The notes beneath the pieces were generated by a model that was not told where the DNA came from, searched no databases, and saw only the letters and a list, made by a program, of their open reading frames with translations. From contig NZ_BSOA01000013.1 of NCBI RefSeq assembly GCF_030160275.1, positions 1 to 64,000 on the forward strand: 64,000 nt of DNA, written 5' to 3'. The stretch is from Dyella flagellata. GTDB lineage: Bacteria; Pseudomonadota; Gammaproteobacteria; Xanthomonadales; Rhodanobacteraceae. The translations under genes were made by a program, and so were the position numbers. Of the stretch, positions 1 through 10,300 are shown one piece after another; the stretch's first letter is position 1; every line of letters starts with the position of its first letter.

Positions 1-3000
1 CGCGCCGTCGGTGCCTGCGCGAACGGATCGCGCACGAACCGCTCCGCCGTCAGCTGCGGGCGATTCCAGTACCCCCGCGCCACGCCCGCGCCACCGATAT
101 ACAGCTCGCCGGTCACGCCTACCGGTACCGGTTCGCGCTGCGCGTCCAGGACATACATGCGCTGGTTGGCCAGGGGCGTGCCATAGGGCACGGTGGTGCG
201 GGCGGGATCCAGCTTGGCGAGCGCAAAGGAGATCGACCAGATGGATGCCTCGGTCGCACCGCCCAGGCTATGGATGGCTGCGTTCGGGCACAGCAACCTC
301 AGCTGTTCTATCAAGCGTACTGGTACCCAGTCACCGCTCAGCATGATGAGGCGGATGGAATCGAGCGATGCGACGCCTTGCTGGCGGGCGGACTCCACGA
401 GAAGTTGCATCAGCGCCGGCACCGAGTTCCAGATGGTGATGCGCTGCTCTCTCACGATGCGCAGCCACACGGCTGCATCAGGCAACTTTTCCGGCGGCGG
501 CACGACTACCGTGCCACCTTGCATCAGGACGCCGAAAACATCGAACACGGACAGGTCGAAAGCCGCGGATGACAGCGCCAGCACGCGGTCAGATCGATCC
601 ACTGCAAACCTTTGAGCGATGTCCTGCAAGGTATTCAAGGCAGCCTGGTGCTCGATCGCCACCCCCTTGGGCACGCCGGTGGAGCCGGAGGTATAGATGA
701 GGTAGGCCAGGTGGTGGGAGGCCAGGCCGACCGCCACCGGGGATGGATCGTGCTCGCCATGCTGCCCCCAGGGCGGCGCAGCCTGCCCCAGGTCCAGCTG
801 CGCCACGCCTTCGATCGCGTCCGCCAGGCCGTCGCGGCTCAACACCAGCACCGGGGCGGCGTCGGCCACCATCGCCTGCAACCGCTCGGCCGGATACGCC
901 GGGTCCAGCGGCACATACGCACCGCCCGCCTTGAGCACCGCCAACAGCGCCACCACCAACTCGATGCCGCGCGGCAGGCATAGCCCCACCCGCGCATCCG
1001 GGCCCACGCCCTGCTCGCGCAGGTAATGCGCCAGCCGGTTGGCCCGTGCGTTCAAACCGGCGTAATCCAGCTGCGTCGCCCCGCACACCACCGCGATGGC
1101 TGCCGGCGTGGCCCGCACCTGCGCTTCGAACGGTGCATGCATGAAAGCGACCTGCGCAAACTCCTGTCGCGTGTCGTTCCACGTGTGGACCAGCAAGTGC
1201 CGCTCAGCTTCGCCGATGAACGGCAGGCGGTCGACGATGGCGGCATCGTCCGTGACCATGGCGGCAAGCAGATTGCGCAGATAGCCGAGATAACGCTCGA
1301 TGGTCGCAGGCTCAAACAGGGAAGTGGCGTATTCAACGCCGCCGGTAATGAGATTGCCCTGTTCTTTCATCGACAAGGCCATGTCGAAACGCGCCGTGAC
1401 GCGCGGCGCGGAAGAGCGCAACCGGCGCGGACGCAAGCCGGCAAGCGGCAACTCGTTGCCTTTGGGGATGTTCTGCCAGGCGAACATAACCTGGAACAGC
1501 GGACTGGCCCCCAGATTGCGAACGGGCTGCACCAGCTCCACCACCTGCTCGAAAGGGATGTCCTGGTTCTGTTGCGCGTTCAAAGCCTGAGTGCGCGTGT
1601 GTTCGAGCAGCTCGCTCACGGACGGCGAACCGGACAGGTTCAGGCGTAGCGCCAGATTGTTGGCGAAGAAACCGATCAGGCCTTCGGTTTCCATGCGCAC
1701 GCGGTTTGCCACCGGCACTCCAATCACGATGTCGTGCTGTCCGGAGAGCCGGGCAAACAACGCGCTCAACCCCGCCAGTACGGTCATGAACAAGGTGGCG
1801 CCATGCCGGCGACTCAAGGCCTTCAATTGCGCGGACAGTGCTTCGTCCAATACCAACTGCGCCACCGCCCCGCGATATTGTTGCAACGCCGGACGCGGGT
1901 GATCGGCGGGCAACTCCAGCAATGCAGGACTGCCGATCAATGTCGTTTTCCAGTATTCGGCCTGTCGCCGCAGTACGTCACCGTCCATCCATTTGCGCTG
2001 CCAGACGGCGAAATCGGCAAGCTGGATGGGCAAGGCCGGCAACGGGTCAGGACGGCCGTGGCGAAACGCGGTGTACAGCGCGGTGAACTCCTTGCGCAAC
2101 ACACCCACCGACCAACCGTCGGAGACGATATGGTGCATGGTGATGCGCAGAATATGGTTATGTTCCTGCAGCTTGATCAGGCGACCGCGGACCAGCGGGC
2201 CTCTGGCTAAATCGAACGGCGTGAGCGCTTCTTCGGCCGTCAGCGCCAAGACCTTTTCCTTCCAGTGCGTATCCCCTTGCAGATCGTGTTCGAGCAGATG
2301 GAAGCGGCTGCCTTCCGCCGGGGCGATGCGTTGCGTCGGCTCGCCATCGACCTCGACGAAGGTGGTACGCAAGGATTCATGCCGGGCCACGATCCGATCG
2401 AGCGCACGCCGCAGCGCGACGGCATCCAGCTCACCGTCCAGGCGCATGCCCATCGCCACGTGATAGGCCTCGCTGCCGCTGGCCATCTGGGCGAGGAACC
2501 ATAGGCGTTGCTGCGCAAACGACAAGGGAATGCGCTGTCCGCGTTCCGATCGGGTGATGGGGGGAAGCATCGCGCGCGAACTGCCTTCCAGCACGCGCGC
2601 CAGGTCGACCAGCACCGGATAGACGAACACATCCTCCAGCCGGGCATTGATCCCGTGTTGCTGCTGCAATTGCGCAACCAGTTCGACGATCTGCAGCGAA
2701 CGCCCACCAAGCGCAAAGAAGTCGTCGTTCCGGCTGATGTGTTCGACTTGCAGCAGCCGCGACCAGATCGTCGCAATGGCGGTTTCGGTGGGAGTTTGCG
2801 GCGATTCGTAGCCGGCGTTGGTCTCCTTGGCGCCCGCTGTGGCCAGCGCCGCTTCGGTAACATGACGATGGGCGCCGCGCAGAGCATACGCATGCTCTTC
2901 CCACATCGGCACGCTCAGCTGCCCCAGCGGCAGTTCGGGATGGCTCAACATGGCCCCGATCAGCTCGTGCAGACACGCCACGAGGTGCCCGATGGTGTGC

Positions 3001-4328
3001 TGCTCGAACAGCGCACTGGCGTATGCGACATCACCGACGATACGAGCACCCTCGGCACGAAGCCTGAGGATCAGGTCGAACGGAACGCTACGTTGCAGGG
3101 ACCCGCTGCAGCGCTCGACGCGCAAGCCGGCAAGTGCCGGCGGCTCGTCGGACGAGTCCTGCCATTCGAACATCACCTGGAACAAGGGTGCATGCGCCAG
3201 GCTGCGCGCAGGCTGCAGCAAATCGAGCACCTGTTCGAACGGAATGTCCTGGCGCAGCATGGCCTCCGTCCAATGCTTGGCCAGGCGCCGAACCAGACTG
3301 CTGCCGGAGGGATTGCCGCTGAGGTCGATGCGTAACGCGAGCGGATTGGCAAAACAGCCGATCATTGCTGCCGTTTCCGGCCGGCGGTTTGCCACGGACG
3401 TGCCGATCACCAGGTCTTCCTGTCCGGACAGGCGCGACAACAGCGCCCCCCACGCGGCCAACAGCACCATTTGCGGCGCAATGCCCCCTCGCTGCGCAAA
3501 ATGTCTGAGCCGGTCCGTCAGCGCCGGTTCGAACTCCAGCTCGACCAGGCCGCCGGCGAAGCGCTGGCGCGCCGGCCGTGGATGGTCCGAAGGCAGTCGC
3601 AGCAAGGCCGGCGCACCCGCCAAGGCAGCCTGCCAATATTCGCCCTGCTGGCGCAGCGCCGCCTCTCCCATCCATTGCCGTTGCCAAGCGGCATAGTCGG
3701 CGTACTGCAAGCCGAGTTCGGGCAGGGGATCTTCCCTGTTTGCGCGGAACGCGCCGTACAGGCTGCCCAGCTCCTGCTGGAACACGCTTAGCGACCGCAC
3801 ATCGGCAACCAAGCGATGCAGCGTGACCAGCAATACGTGTTCTTCTTCGTCCACTTGCAACAGGCGTCCGCGGATCAGCGTTTCGCGTTCGAGATCGAAA
3901 CCATTCTGCAGCTCGCGCTTCATCAACCGACTCAGTTCCGCCGGCGTGGAATCCTTGCCACACCAGTCCTCCTCGGCCAGGCGGAAGGCGCAATACTCCG
4001 GGTCTGCAATGCGCTGTACCGGACGCCCATCTACCTGGGTGAAGCAGGTGCGCAGGCTTTCGTGGCGGTAGACGATACGATCCAAGGCGCGCCGCAGTGC
4101 TGTCTTGTCCAGCAAGCCATGCAGCCTCAGCGCCAGGAACAAGTGATAGGTATCGCCGAATCCCCGCAACTGGGCCAGAAACCACAGCCGCTCCTGGGCC
4201 TGCGACAGCAGCAATTCCTCGTCCGCGATAATTTCCTCGCCGGTATCCAGACCAAACTCGGTGGACGATGATCCTGGGGAAGTTGCCATGTCCTTCATGC
4301 CTGTCAGTTGGGGAGGTTTTTGCTGCAT
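1..4328 (-). CDS. NRPS, C(degenerate)-T-C-A(Cys-like), 3' end outside the window
   Basis: About 1,442 residues are visible and the frame stays open to the window edge. A condensation domain (residues ~40-470) carries HRLVADV where HHxxxDG is expected, so the catalytic second His is Arg. A linker of about 40 residues leads straight to a carrier domain (GGRSL, Ser ~544) with no adenylation domain between. Then come an intact C domain (HHIVSDG, ~730) and an A domain from ~1040 (TSGSTGVPKG, FDLSVFD, GGATEASIW). My reading of its pocket is D-L-F-N-M-S-L-I-W, close to cysteine codes. Its A10 motif and whatever follows lie outside. The start ATG overlaps the upstream TGA by one base (TGATG). Two in-frame Met codons follow at residues 11 and 14, so the exact start is uncertain. 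By order it extends the chain after the Gly-Orn synthetase. The degenerate C-T unit may be a pass-through or skipped module. Confidence 0.93.
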   Translation of the reverse strand, partial: MQQKPPQLTGMKDMATSPGSSSTEFGLDTGEEIIADEELLLSQAQERLWFLAQLRGFGDTYHLFLALRLHGLLDKTALRRALDRIVYRHESLRTCFTQVDGRPVQRIADPEYCAFRLAEEDWCGKDSTPAELSRLMKRELQNGFDLERETLIRGRLLQVDEEEHVLLVTLHRLVADVRSLSVFQQELGSLYGAFRANREDPLPELGLQYADYAAWQRQWMGEAALRQQGEYWQAALAGAPALLRLPSDHPRPARQRFAGGLVELEFEPALTDRLRHFAQRGGIAPQMVLLAAWGALLSRLSGQEDLVIGTSVANRRPETAAMIGCFANPLALRIDLSGNPSGSSLVRRLAKHWTEAMLRQDIPFEQVLDLLQPARSLAHAPLFQVMFEWQDSSDEPPALAGLRVERCSGSLQRSVPFDLILRLRAEGARIVGDVAYASALFEQHTIGHLVACLHELIGAMLSHPELPLGQLSVPMWEEHAYALRGAHRHVTEAALATAGAKETNAGYESPQTPTETAIATIWSRLLQVEHISRNDDFFALGGRSLQIVELVAQLQQQHGINARLEDVFVYPVLVDLARVLEGSSRAMLPPITRSERGQRIPLSFAQQRLWFLAQMASGSEAYHVAMGMRLDGELDAVALRRALDRIVARHESLRTTFVEVDGEPTQRIAPAEGSRFHLLEHDLQGDTHWKEKVLALTAEEALTPFDLARGPLVRGRLIKLQEHNHILRITMHHIVSDGWSVGVLRKEFTALYTAFRHGRPDPLPALPIQLADFAVWQRKWMDGDVLRRQAEYWKTTLIGSPALLELPADHPRPALQQYRGAVAQLVLDEALSAQLKALSRRHGATLFMTVLAGLSALFARLSGQHDIVIGVPVANRVRMETEGLIGFFANNLALRLNLSGSPSVSELLEHTRTQALNAQQNQDIPFEQVVELVQPVRNLGASPLFQVMFAWQNIPKGNELPLAGLRPRRLRSSAPRVTARFDMALSMKEQGNLITGGVEYATSLFEPATIERYLGYLRNLLAAMVTDDAAIVDRLPFIGEAERHLLVHTWNDTRQEFAQVAFMHAPFEAQVRATPAAIAVVCGATQLDYAGLNARANRLAHYLREQGVGPDARVGLCLPRGIELVVALLAVLKAGGAYVPLDPAYPAERLQAMVADAAPVLVLSRDGLADAIEGVAQLDLGQAAPPWGQHGEHDPSPVAVGLASHHLAYLIYTSGSTGVPKGVAIEHQAALNTLQDIAQRFAVDRSDRVLALSSAAFDLSVFDVFGVLMQGGTVVVPPPEKLPDAAVWLRIVREQRITIWNSVPALMQLLVESARQQGVASLDSIRLIMLSGDWVPVRLIEQLRLLCPNAAIHSLGGATEASIWSISFALAKLDPARTTVPYGTPLANQRMYVLDAQREPVPVGVTGELYIGGAGVARGYWNRPQLTAERFVRDPFAQAPTA

Positions 4329-7300
4329 CAGGACTCGGAGCCGTTTCGCGCATCTTGCGATGCAACGACATTGCCTGTTTCCACGTCGTACCAGCTCACC
4401 CCGTTGTCGCGGGAAGCGATGTTGCGTCCCGTGCTTGAGACTGCCATCAGCATCGGCGACGACAGCGATACCTGGGCACGCTTGCGCCTGGCGAGTTTCA
4501 CCGTTTGCAGCGAAGGCTCCTGCACTTCCTCCAGGCTTTTCGCCAGTTCGGCGAGCACCGGACGCAGGAATACATCGTCGATCTTTATTTTCATGCCCTG
4601 GGTCTGTTGCAGGCGCATCACGGCTCTTACCACCAACAGCGAATCGCCGCCCAGCGCAAAAAAATCATCGGTACGTCCGACTCGCTCCACCTGCAATATG
4701 TCCGCCCAGACTTTGGCAAGGGCCGTCTCGATAGCACCCTGCGGCGGTTCATAGTGAGCGTTGATCAAGGCATCCGCCTCGGGCACTGGCAAGGCACGCC
4801 GATCGAGCTTGCCATTGGGCATGCGCGGCAAGCTTTCGAGCCGCAGGTAGATCGCCGGCACCATGTGCGGAGGCAGTACCGTGGCCAGGTGTTCCTGCAA
4901 TTGCTTGGCGCCGACGTCGTCCGCGAACTCGCTTAGCAGACTGTAGTACGCCACCAGGCGCTTGAGGCCAGGCTGGTCTTCACGCACAAGCACGACGGCC
5001 TCGCGCACGGCGGCATGCTCATACAGGCGCACTTCGATTTCGCCAAGCTCGATGCGAAAGCCGCGCAACTTGACCTGGGCATCGCCGCGTCCGCGAAATT
5101 CGATGCGGCCATCGTCCAGTCGACGCGCCAGGTCGCCCGTGCGATAGAGCCGCGTCCCAGGTTCAAAGGGGTTGCAGGCGAATTTCAGTGCGGTAAAGGA
5201 CGGCTGATTCATATAACCGCGCGCGAGCTGCCGGCCGCCGATGCACAACTCGCCAACCACCCCCGTGGGTACCGGTTCACCATGTGCATCCAGGATGTAC
5301 AGCTGAGTATTGTCGACCGGCATGCCGAGCGGCACGAAGCCGGTGTCCTGTTCCGGCCGACAATCCCACAGCGTGACATCGATGGTTGCTTCGGTAGGCC
5401 CATAGGAGTTGTACAGGGTGGCGCGCGGCAGGATTCGCTTGAACTGGCGCAGCAGCGCCGGGCTCACCGTTTCGCCGCCGGCGATCACGTGGCGCAATAG
5501 CGGCAGCGGCGTGTCTTCCTCGATCTGCTCCAGCAGCAATTGCAGCGCCGAGGGCACGAACTCGACAAGTGCTACGCCATGCTCGCGCATCAGCTCCAGG
5601 AGATAGTTCGGATCCCTGTCGCCGTGCGGACGCGCGATGACCATGCGCGCCCCGCTCAGCAATGGCAGCAGAATTTCGCCAACCGAAGTATCGAAGCTGA
5701 AGGCGGCCTTGTGCAGCGTGGCACTGCGCGCGTCCAGGCGATAATTGGCGACCAGCCAGCGCATATGGCCCGACAGTGCATGATGATCCGTCATCACGCC
5801 CTTGGGGCGACCGGTGGAGCCAGAGGTGTAGATCACGTACGCCAAGTGCGACGGCTGCAATCCGGTCTCGCGTCGATCCAGGTTGCTCCGCGAGTGGCGG
5901 TTCCAGGCGACGGCTCCGGTCATTTGTATGACCGGAATCGGAGTATCGGTGCCGACGAAAAATCCCTCGAAATCGCTATGCGAAAGCAGGACGGCCGGCG
6001 CGGCGTCTTCGAGCATGTGGCGAAGCCGCTCCACCGGGTAACTCGGATCGAGCGGAACGTAGGCGCCGCCCGCCTTCAATACGGCCAGCACGGCGATGAT
6101 TGTTTCGCAACTGCGCTCCAGGCAGATCGCCACCCGCGTATCGGGGCGCACGCCGTGTTCACGCAAGGCTCGCGCAAGCTGGTTGGCCTGCGCGTTCAAC
6201 TCACCATAGCTCAGCACATATTCGCCAAACTCACCGGATACCAGGGCCACTGCGTCCGGCGTACGACGCGCTTGAGCTTCAAACCATTCGTGTACGCAAA
6301 GCTCATCAGGATAGATGACGTCGGTGGCGTTCCAGCCGTACAGCAATTGCTGTCGCTCGTTCGCCCCAACCAATGGCAGGCGATCGATGCGTTGGCGGTC
6401 ATCGGCGAGCATTGCGGCAAGCAAGCCGAGGAAATAGTCCCGGTAACGCTCGATGGTATCGCGCTCGAACAACGCGGATGCATATTCGATGCCGCCAGCA
6501 ATCCGGCCCCCCGTTTCTTGCAGGAACAGCGTCAAATCCAGTTTCGACGCAACCCCAGCCTGGTCAAGCGCCAACGGCTCCAAGGCCAGGCCTTGCAAGC
6601 TGTGCGCCGCATCCGTCCGCGGGCCATCTTGCCAGGCAAACATCACCTGAAAAACCGGGCTGTAATTGAGCGGCCGCCGGGGCCGCAACTGATTGACCAC
6701 CTCGTCGGGGAGATAGCGGTGCTGCTGTGCGCCGATTACTTGCGCCCGGACCCGGTGAAGCAAATCGGCAACCGTAGGTGCGCCGCCCAAATCCAAGTGC
6801 AGCGCAACCGTGTCCACGAAGAAGCCGACTACTTGCTCCACTTCAGGATGGCTGCGATCGGCCATGGGCACGCCGACCACCACGTCCGGTTGACGGGCCA
6901 GGCGCGACAGCAAGGCGCCCCAGGCTGCCAGCAGGACCATATAGAGCGTCGCATGATGGCGCAGGCCCAGGGCGCGCAGACCTGCGGTCAGCTGCCCGTC
7001 GATCTCCAGCGGCACGAATCCACCCGCGTAGTCCTGAAGGGTCGGCCGCGGGTGATCAGTGGGCAGGTCCAGCAGCTCGGGGATACCGGCCAGCGCAGCC
7101 TTCCAGTAGTCGGCATGCTGCCGCAAGCAGTCATCCAGATGCCTTTGCTGCCACAGCGCATAATCGGCGTATTGCACCGGCAGTGGCGCGAGTTGCGGCT
7201 CATCGCCCGACAGCGCGGCACGATATGCCTCAGTAACGTCGTTGAACATGATGCCTTGCGACCAGCCGTCGGCAATCAAGTGGTGCATGGTGACCAGCAG

Positions 7301-10300
7301 CGCATGGCGCTCATCGGCCAGCTGGATCAGGCGGCCGCGGACCAGCACCCCCTGCTGCAGATCGAACGGCGTCTGCGCTTCCACTGTGACCAGCTGAAGC
7401 AACGCCCCGTGCGGATCGGCATGTTCGCGCAAATCGTGTTCCAACCACGGGAAATGGCTAGCTGCCGCTGGCGCGATGTGCTGTTCGGGCAAATCGTTGG
7501 TAAAGCCAAAGCCGGTACGTAGGGATTCATGGCGGTGCAGCAAGTGATCAAACGCATCGCGTAGCGCACGGCGATCCAGCTTGCCGACCAACTGCATGCC
7601 TTTGGCGATATGAAACGCCTCACTCACGCCCTCCATCTGCACCAGCAGCCACAGGCGATGCTGGGCGAACGACAGGGGCAAGCGGCCACTGCGTTGCTGT
7701 GGCCGCAAGGGTTCGCGAAGCGGCTCCGACGCATCCGCGAGCACGCCGGCCAGCTCAGCGAGCACCGGGCGATCAAAAACCTGTCCGATTTTCAATTCAA
7801 GTTTGAGCCGCTGCTGTGCACGAGAAACCATGCGCATCGCTAACAACGAATGCCCGCCCAGGGCAAAAAAATCGTCATGCCGCCCGACGCGCTCCACGCC
7901 CAGGGTTTCCTCCCAGGCAGCCGCCAATTCGGTTTCAATCCAGCCCTGCGGTGGCACGTAGCCCGACTGAGTAGAGATCGCTTCGTCCGGCGCCGGCAGG
8001 GCGCGGCTATCCAGCTTGCCGTTGGGCGTACGCGGCATGGCATCGAGCCGCACATAAGCGGCGGGCACCATGTACTCCGGCAGCGACGCCATCAGATGGC
8101 GCCGCAACTGTTCGGCCGTTATGAGGTCTTCGGGGGATTCGGTAATGAAGTAGGCAACCAGCCGCTGCTCGCTGGACGCTTGGGCACGCACCATGACCAC
8201 GGCTTCCCGCACCCGCTCATGCTGCAGCAGGCGCATCTGGATCTCCTCCAGCTCGATGCGGTAGCCGCGGAGTTTCACTTGCGCATCGTTGCGACCCACG
8301 AATGCGATGTCGCCATTGTTCAACCAACGCACCAGATCGCCGGTGCGATACAGGTGCTGACCGGGACCGTCTCCGAACGGATTGGGCACAAACCGTTCCG
8401 CACTCAGGCGCGCACGACCCAAATAGCCATGGGCCAGGCCGGCGCCGCCGATATACAGCTCGCCGATGACGCCGACCGGCGCCGGCATGCCCTGCGCGTC
8501 CAACACATACAGTTGGGTGTTCGCGAGCGGGCGACCGATCGACGGCGCTTCGGACACCGGCCCGAGGGCCTTGAGCGTAGACCAGATGGTCGTTTCGGTA
8601 GGACCGTAGACGTTCCACACGCACGAGGCGCGCGCGGTCAAGGCTTGCGCCAGCGCTTGATCCAATGCCTCGCCACCGCACACGATCTTCAGTTGTGGCG
8701 TGCCGGGCCAGTTCGCCTCAAGCAGTAGCCTCCAGGTGGCAGGTGTGGCCTGCATCAGCGTGATGCCGCGATCCAGTTCGGCGCGCAGACGCACGCCGTC
8801 CAGGCTGGCTTCGCGACTCAGCACCACCACCGTTGCGCCGCAGATCAGAGGCAGGAAGATTTCCAGCGCGGCAATATCGAAGCCGAAGGTGGTGACTGCC
8901 AGCAGCAAGTCACCGGGTTCGACAACGAGATTCGTCCGCATCGACTGCAGCAGGTTCACCACTGCGCCGTGCTTCACCATCACGCCCTTCGGCTGCCCGG
9001 TAGAACCCGATGTATACAGGATGTAAGCCGGCAAGCCACCGACTGCACCGGCCGCTTGCATCGGATGGTTGGCTGGCGAGGTGTCCGCCCATAGTGGCTG
9101 CTCCGACAGCTTGTCCATCGCCAGCCAAAGATGGCGACTCACTCCGGCGGCAAGGCGCTGTAGCAAATGCTGCTGCGCCAACACGACCTTGGGTGCTGCG
9201 TCTTCGAGCATGAAATCCAGCCGGTCGCGTGGATAGGCCGGATCGAGCGGTACATAGGCCGCCCCCGTCTTGAGCACGGCCAGCAAGGCCACGACCATTC
9301 CCGCGTCACGCTCAACGCATATCGCCACCCGGTCGCCATGTCCTACGCCAAGCCCGCGCAAATAATGCGCCAGACGATTGGCATGGGCATTGAGCGTCGC
9401 GTAGCTCAATGCTGCATCCTCGAATACCACAGCGATGGCATCGGGCGTCGCGGCCGCTTGTCTCTCAACCAGCGCATGCACACTCGTCTCGTGCTGCACG
9501 CAGGCGGGTCCGGCTCCAAACTCCTGCAACAGACGCTGCTGCTCTTTCGCGCCCAGCAGCGGCAGGCGATCGATGCGCTGCTGGTCATTGGCGACCATCG
9601 CTTCCAGCACCACGTGCAGGCAATCGGCAATGCGCGCCGCCGTTTCCGGCAGGAACAAGGCCGTGGCGTATTCCATACCGCCGGAGATGCATTCGTCGTG
9701 TTCGTACAGGGACAGGGTCAGATCGAACTTGGATGCTCGATACGAATCCGGCGCGCGGACCTCCTCAACCAGCAGTCCAGGCAAGCTCAGCTCGTCCTTG
9801 GGGATGCTCTGCCACTCGAACATCGCCTGGAAGATCGGGCTGTGCGCGGTGCTGCGTGGAGGCCGCACCAACTCGACCACCTGCTCGAAGGGCAGGTCCT
9901 GGTATTGCAGCGCCGACAGTACCTGCGTGCGTGCCTGCGCAAGGCATTCTGCGACGGACTGTACGCCGGACAGGTCCAATCGCAGGGCCAGTGTGTTGAC
10001 GAACAAGCCAATCATCGCCTGCAGTTCGCTGCGGCCGCGATTGGCCACCGGGGTCCCGACCACGACGTCTACTTGCCCCGACAGCCGTCCAAGCAGAATC
10101 GCCCATGCGGTCAGCATGGTCATGTATAGCGTCGCACCGTGGCGCCGACTCAGTTCCTTCAGCTGTTTGGTCAGCCTTGCATCGAACTTGAGCTGCACCA
10201 GCGCTCCGTCGAACGATTGACGCGCTGGGCGTGGAAAGTCCGTCGGCAACTCCAGCAAGACCGGCGCCCCATCCAAGCATTGCCGCCAGTAATCCTCGTG

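Noticed and set aside
3088-4371. 427-codon minus-strand frame over the first C domain of the last NRPS
   Set aside because: It is in a different frame from the NRPS, whose frame reads through with recognisable C-domain motifs and stays in phase from 4328 to the window edge.
5540-7522. Long open frame of 660 codons on the plus strand
   Set aside because: It lies fully antisense to the Gly-Orn synthetase, shows no domain motif, and is a by-product of GC-rich codon use. The same holds for other long plus-strand frames such as 33274-34686, 8217-8728 and 23564-24640.
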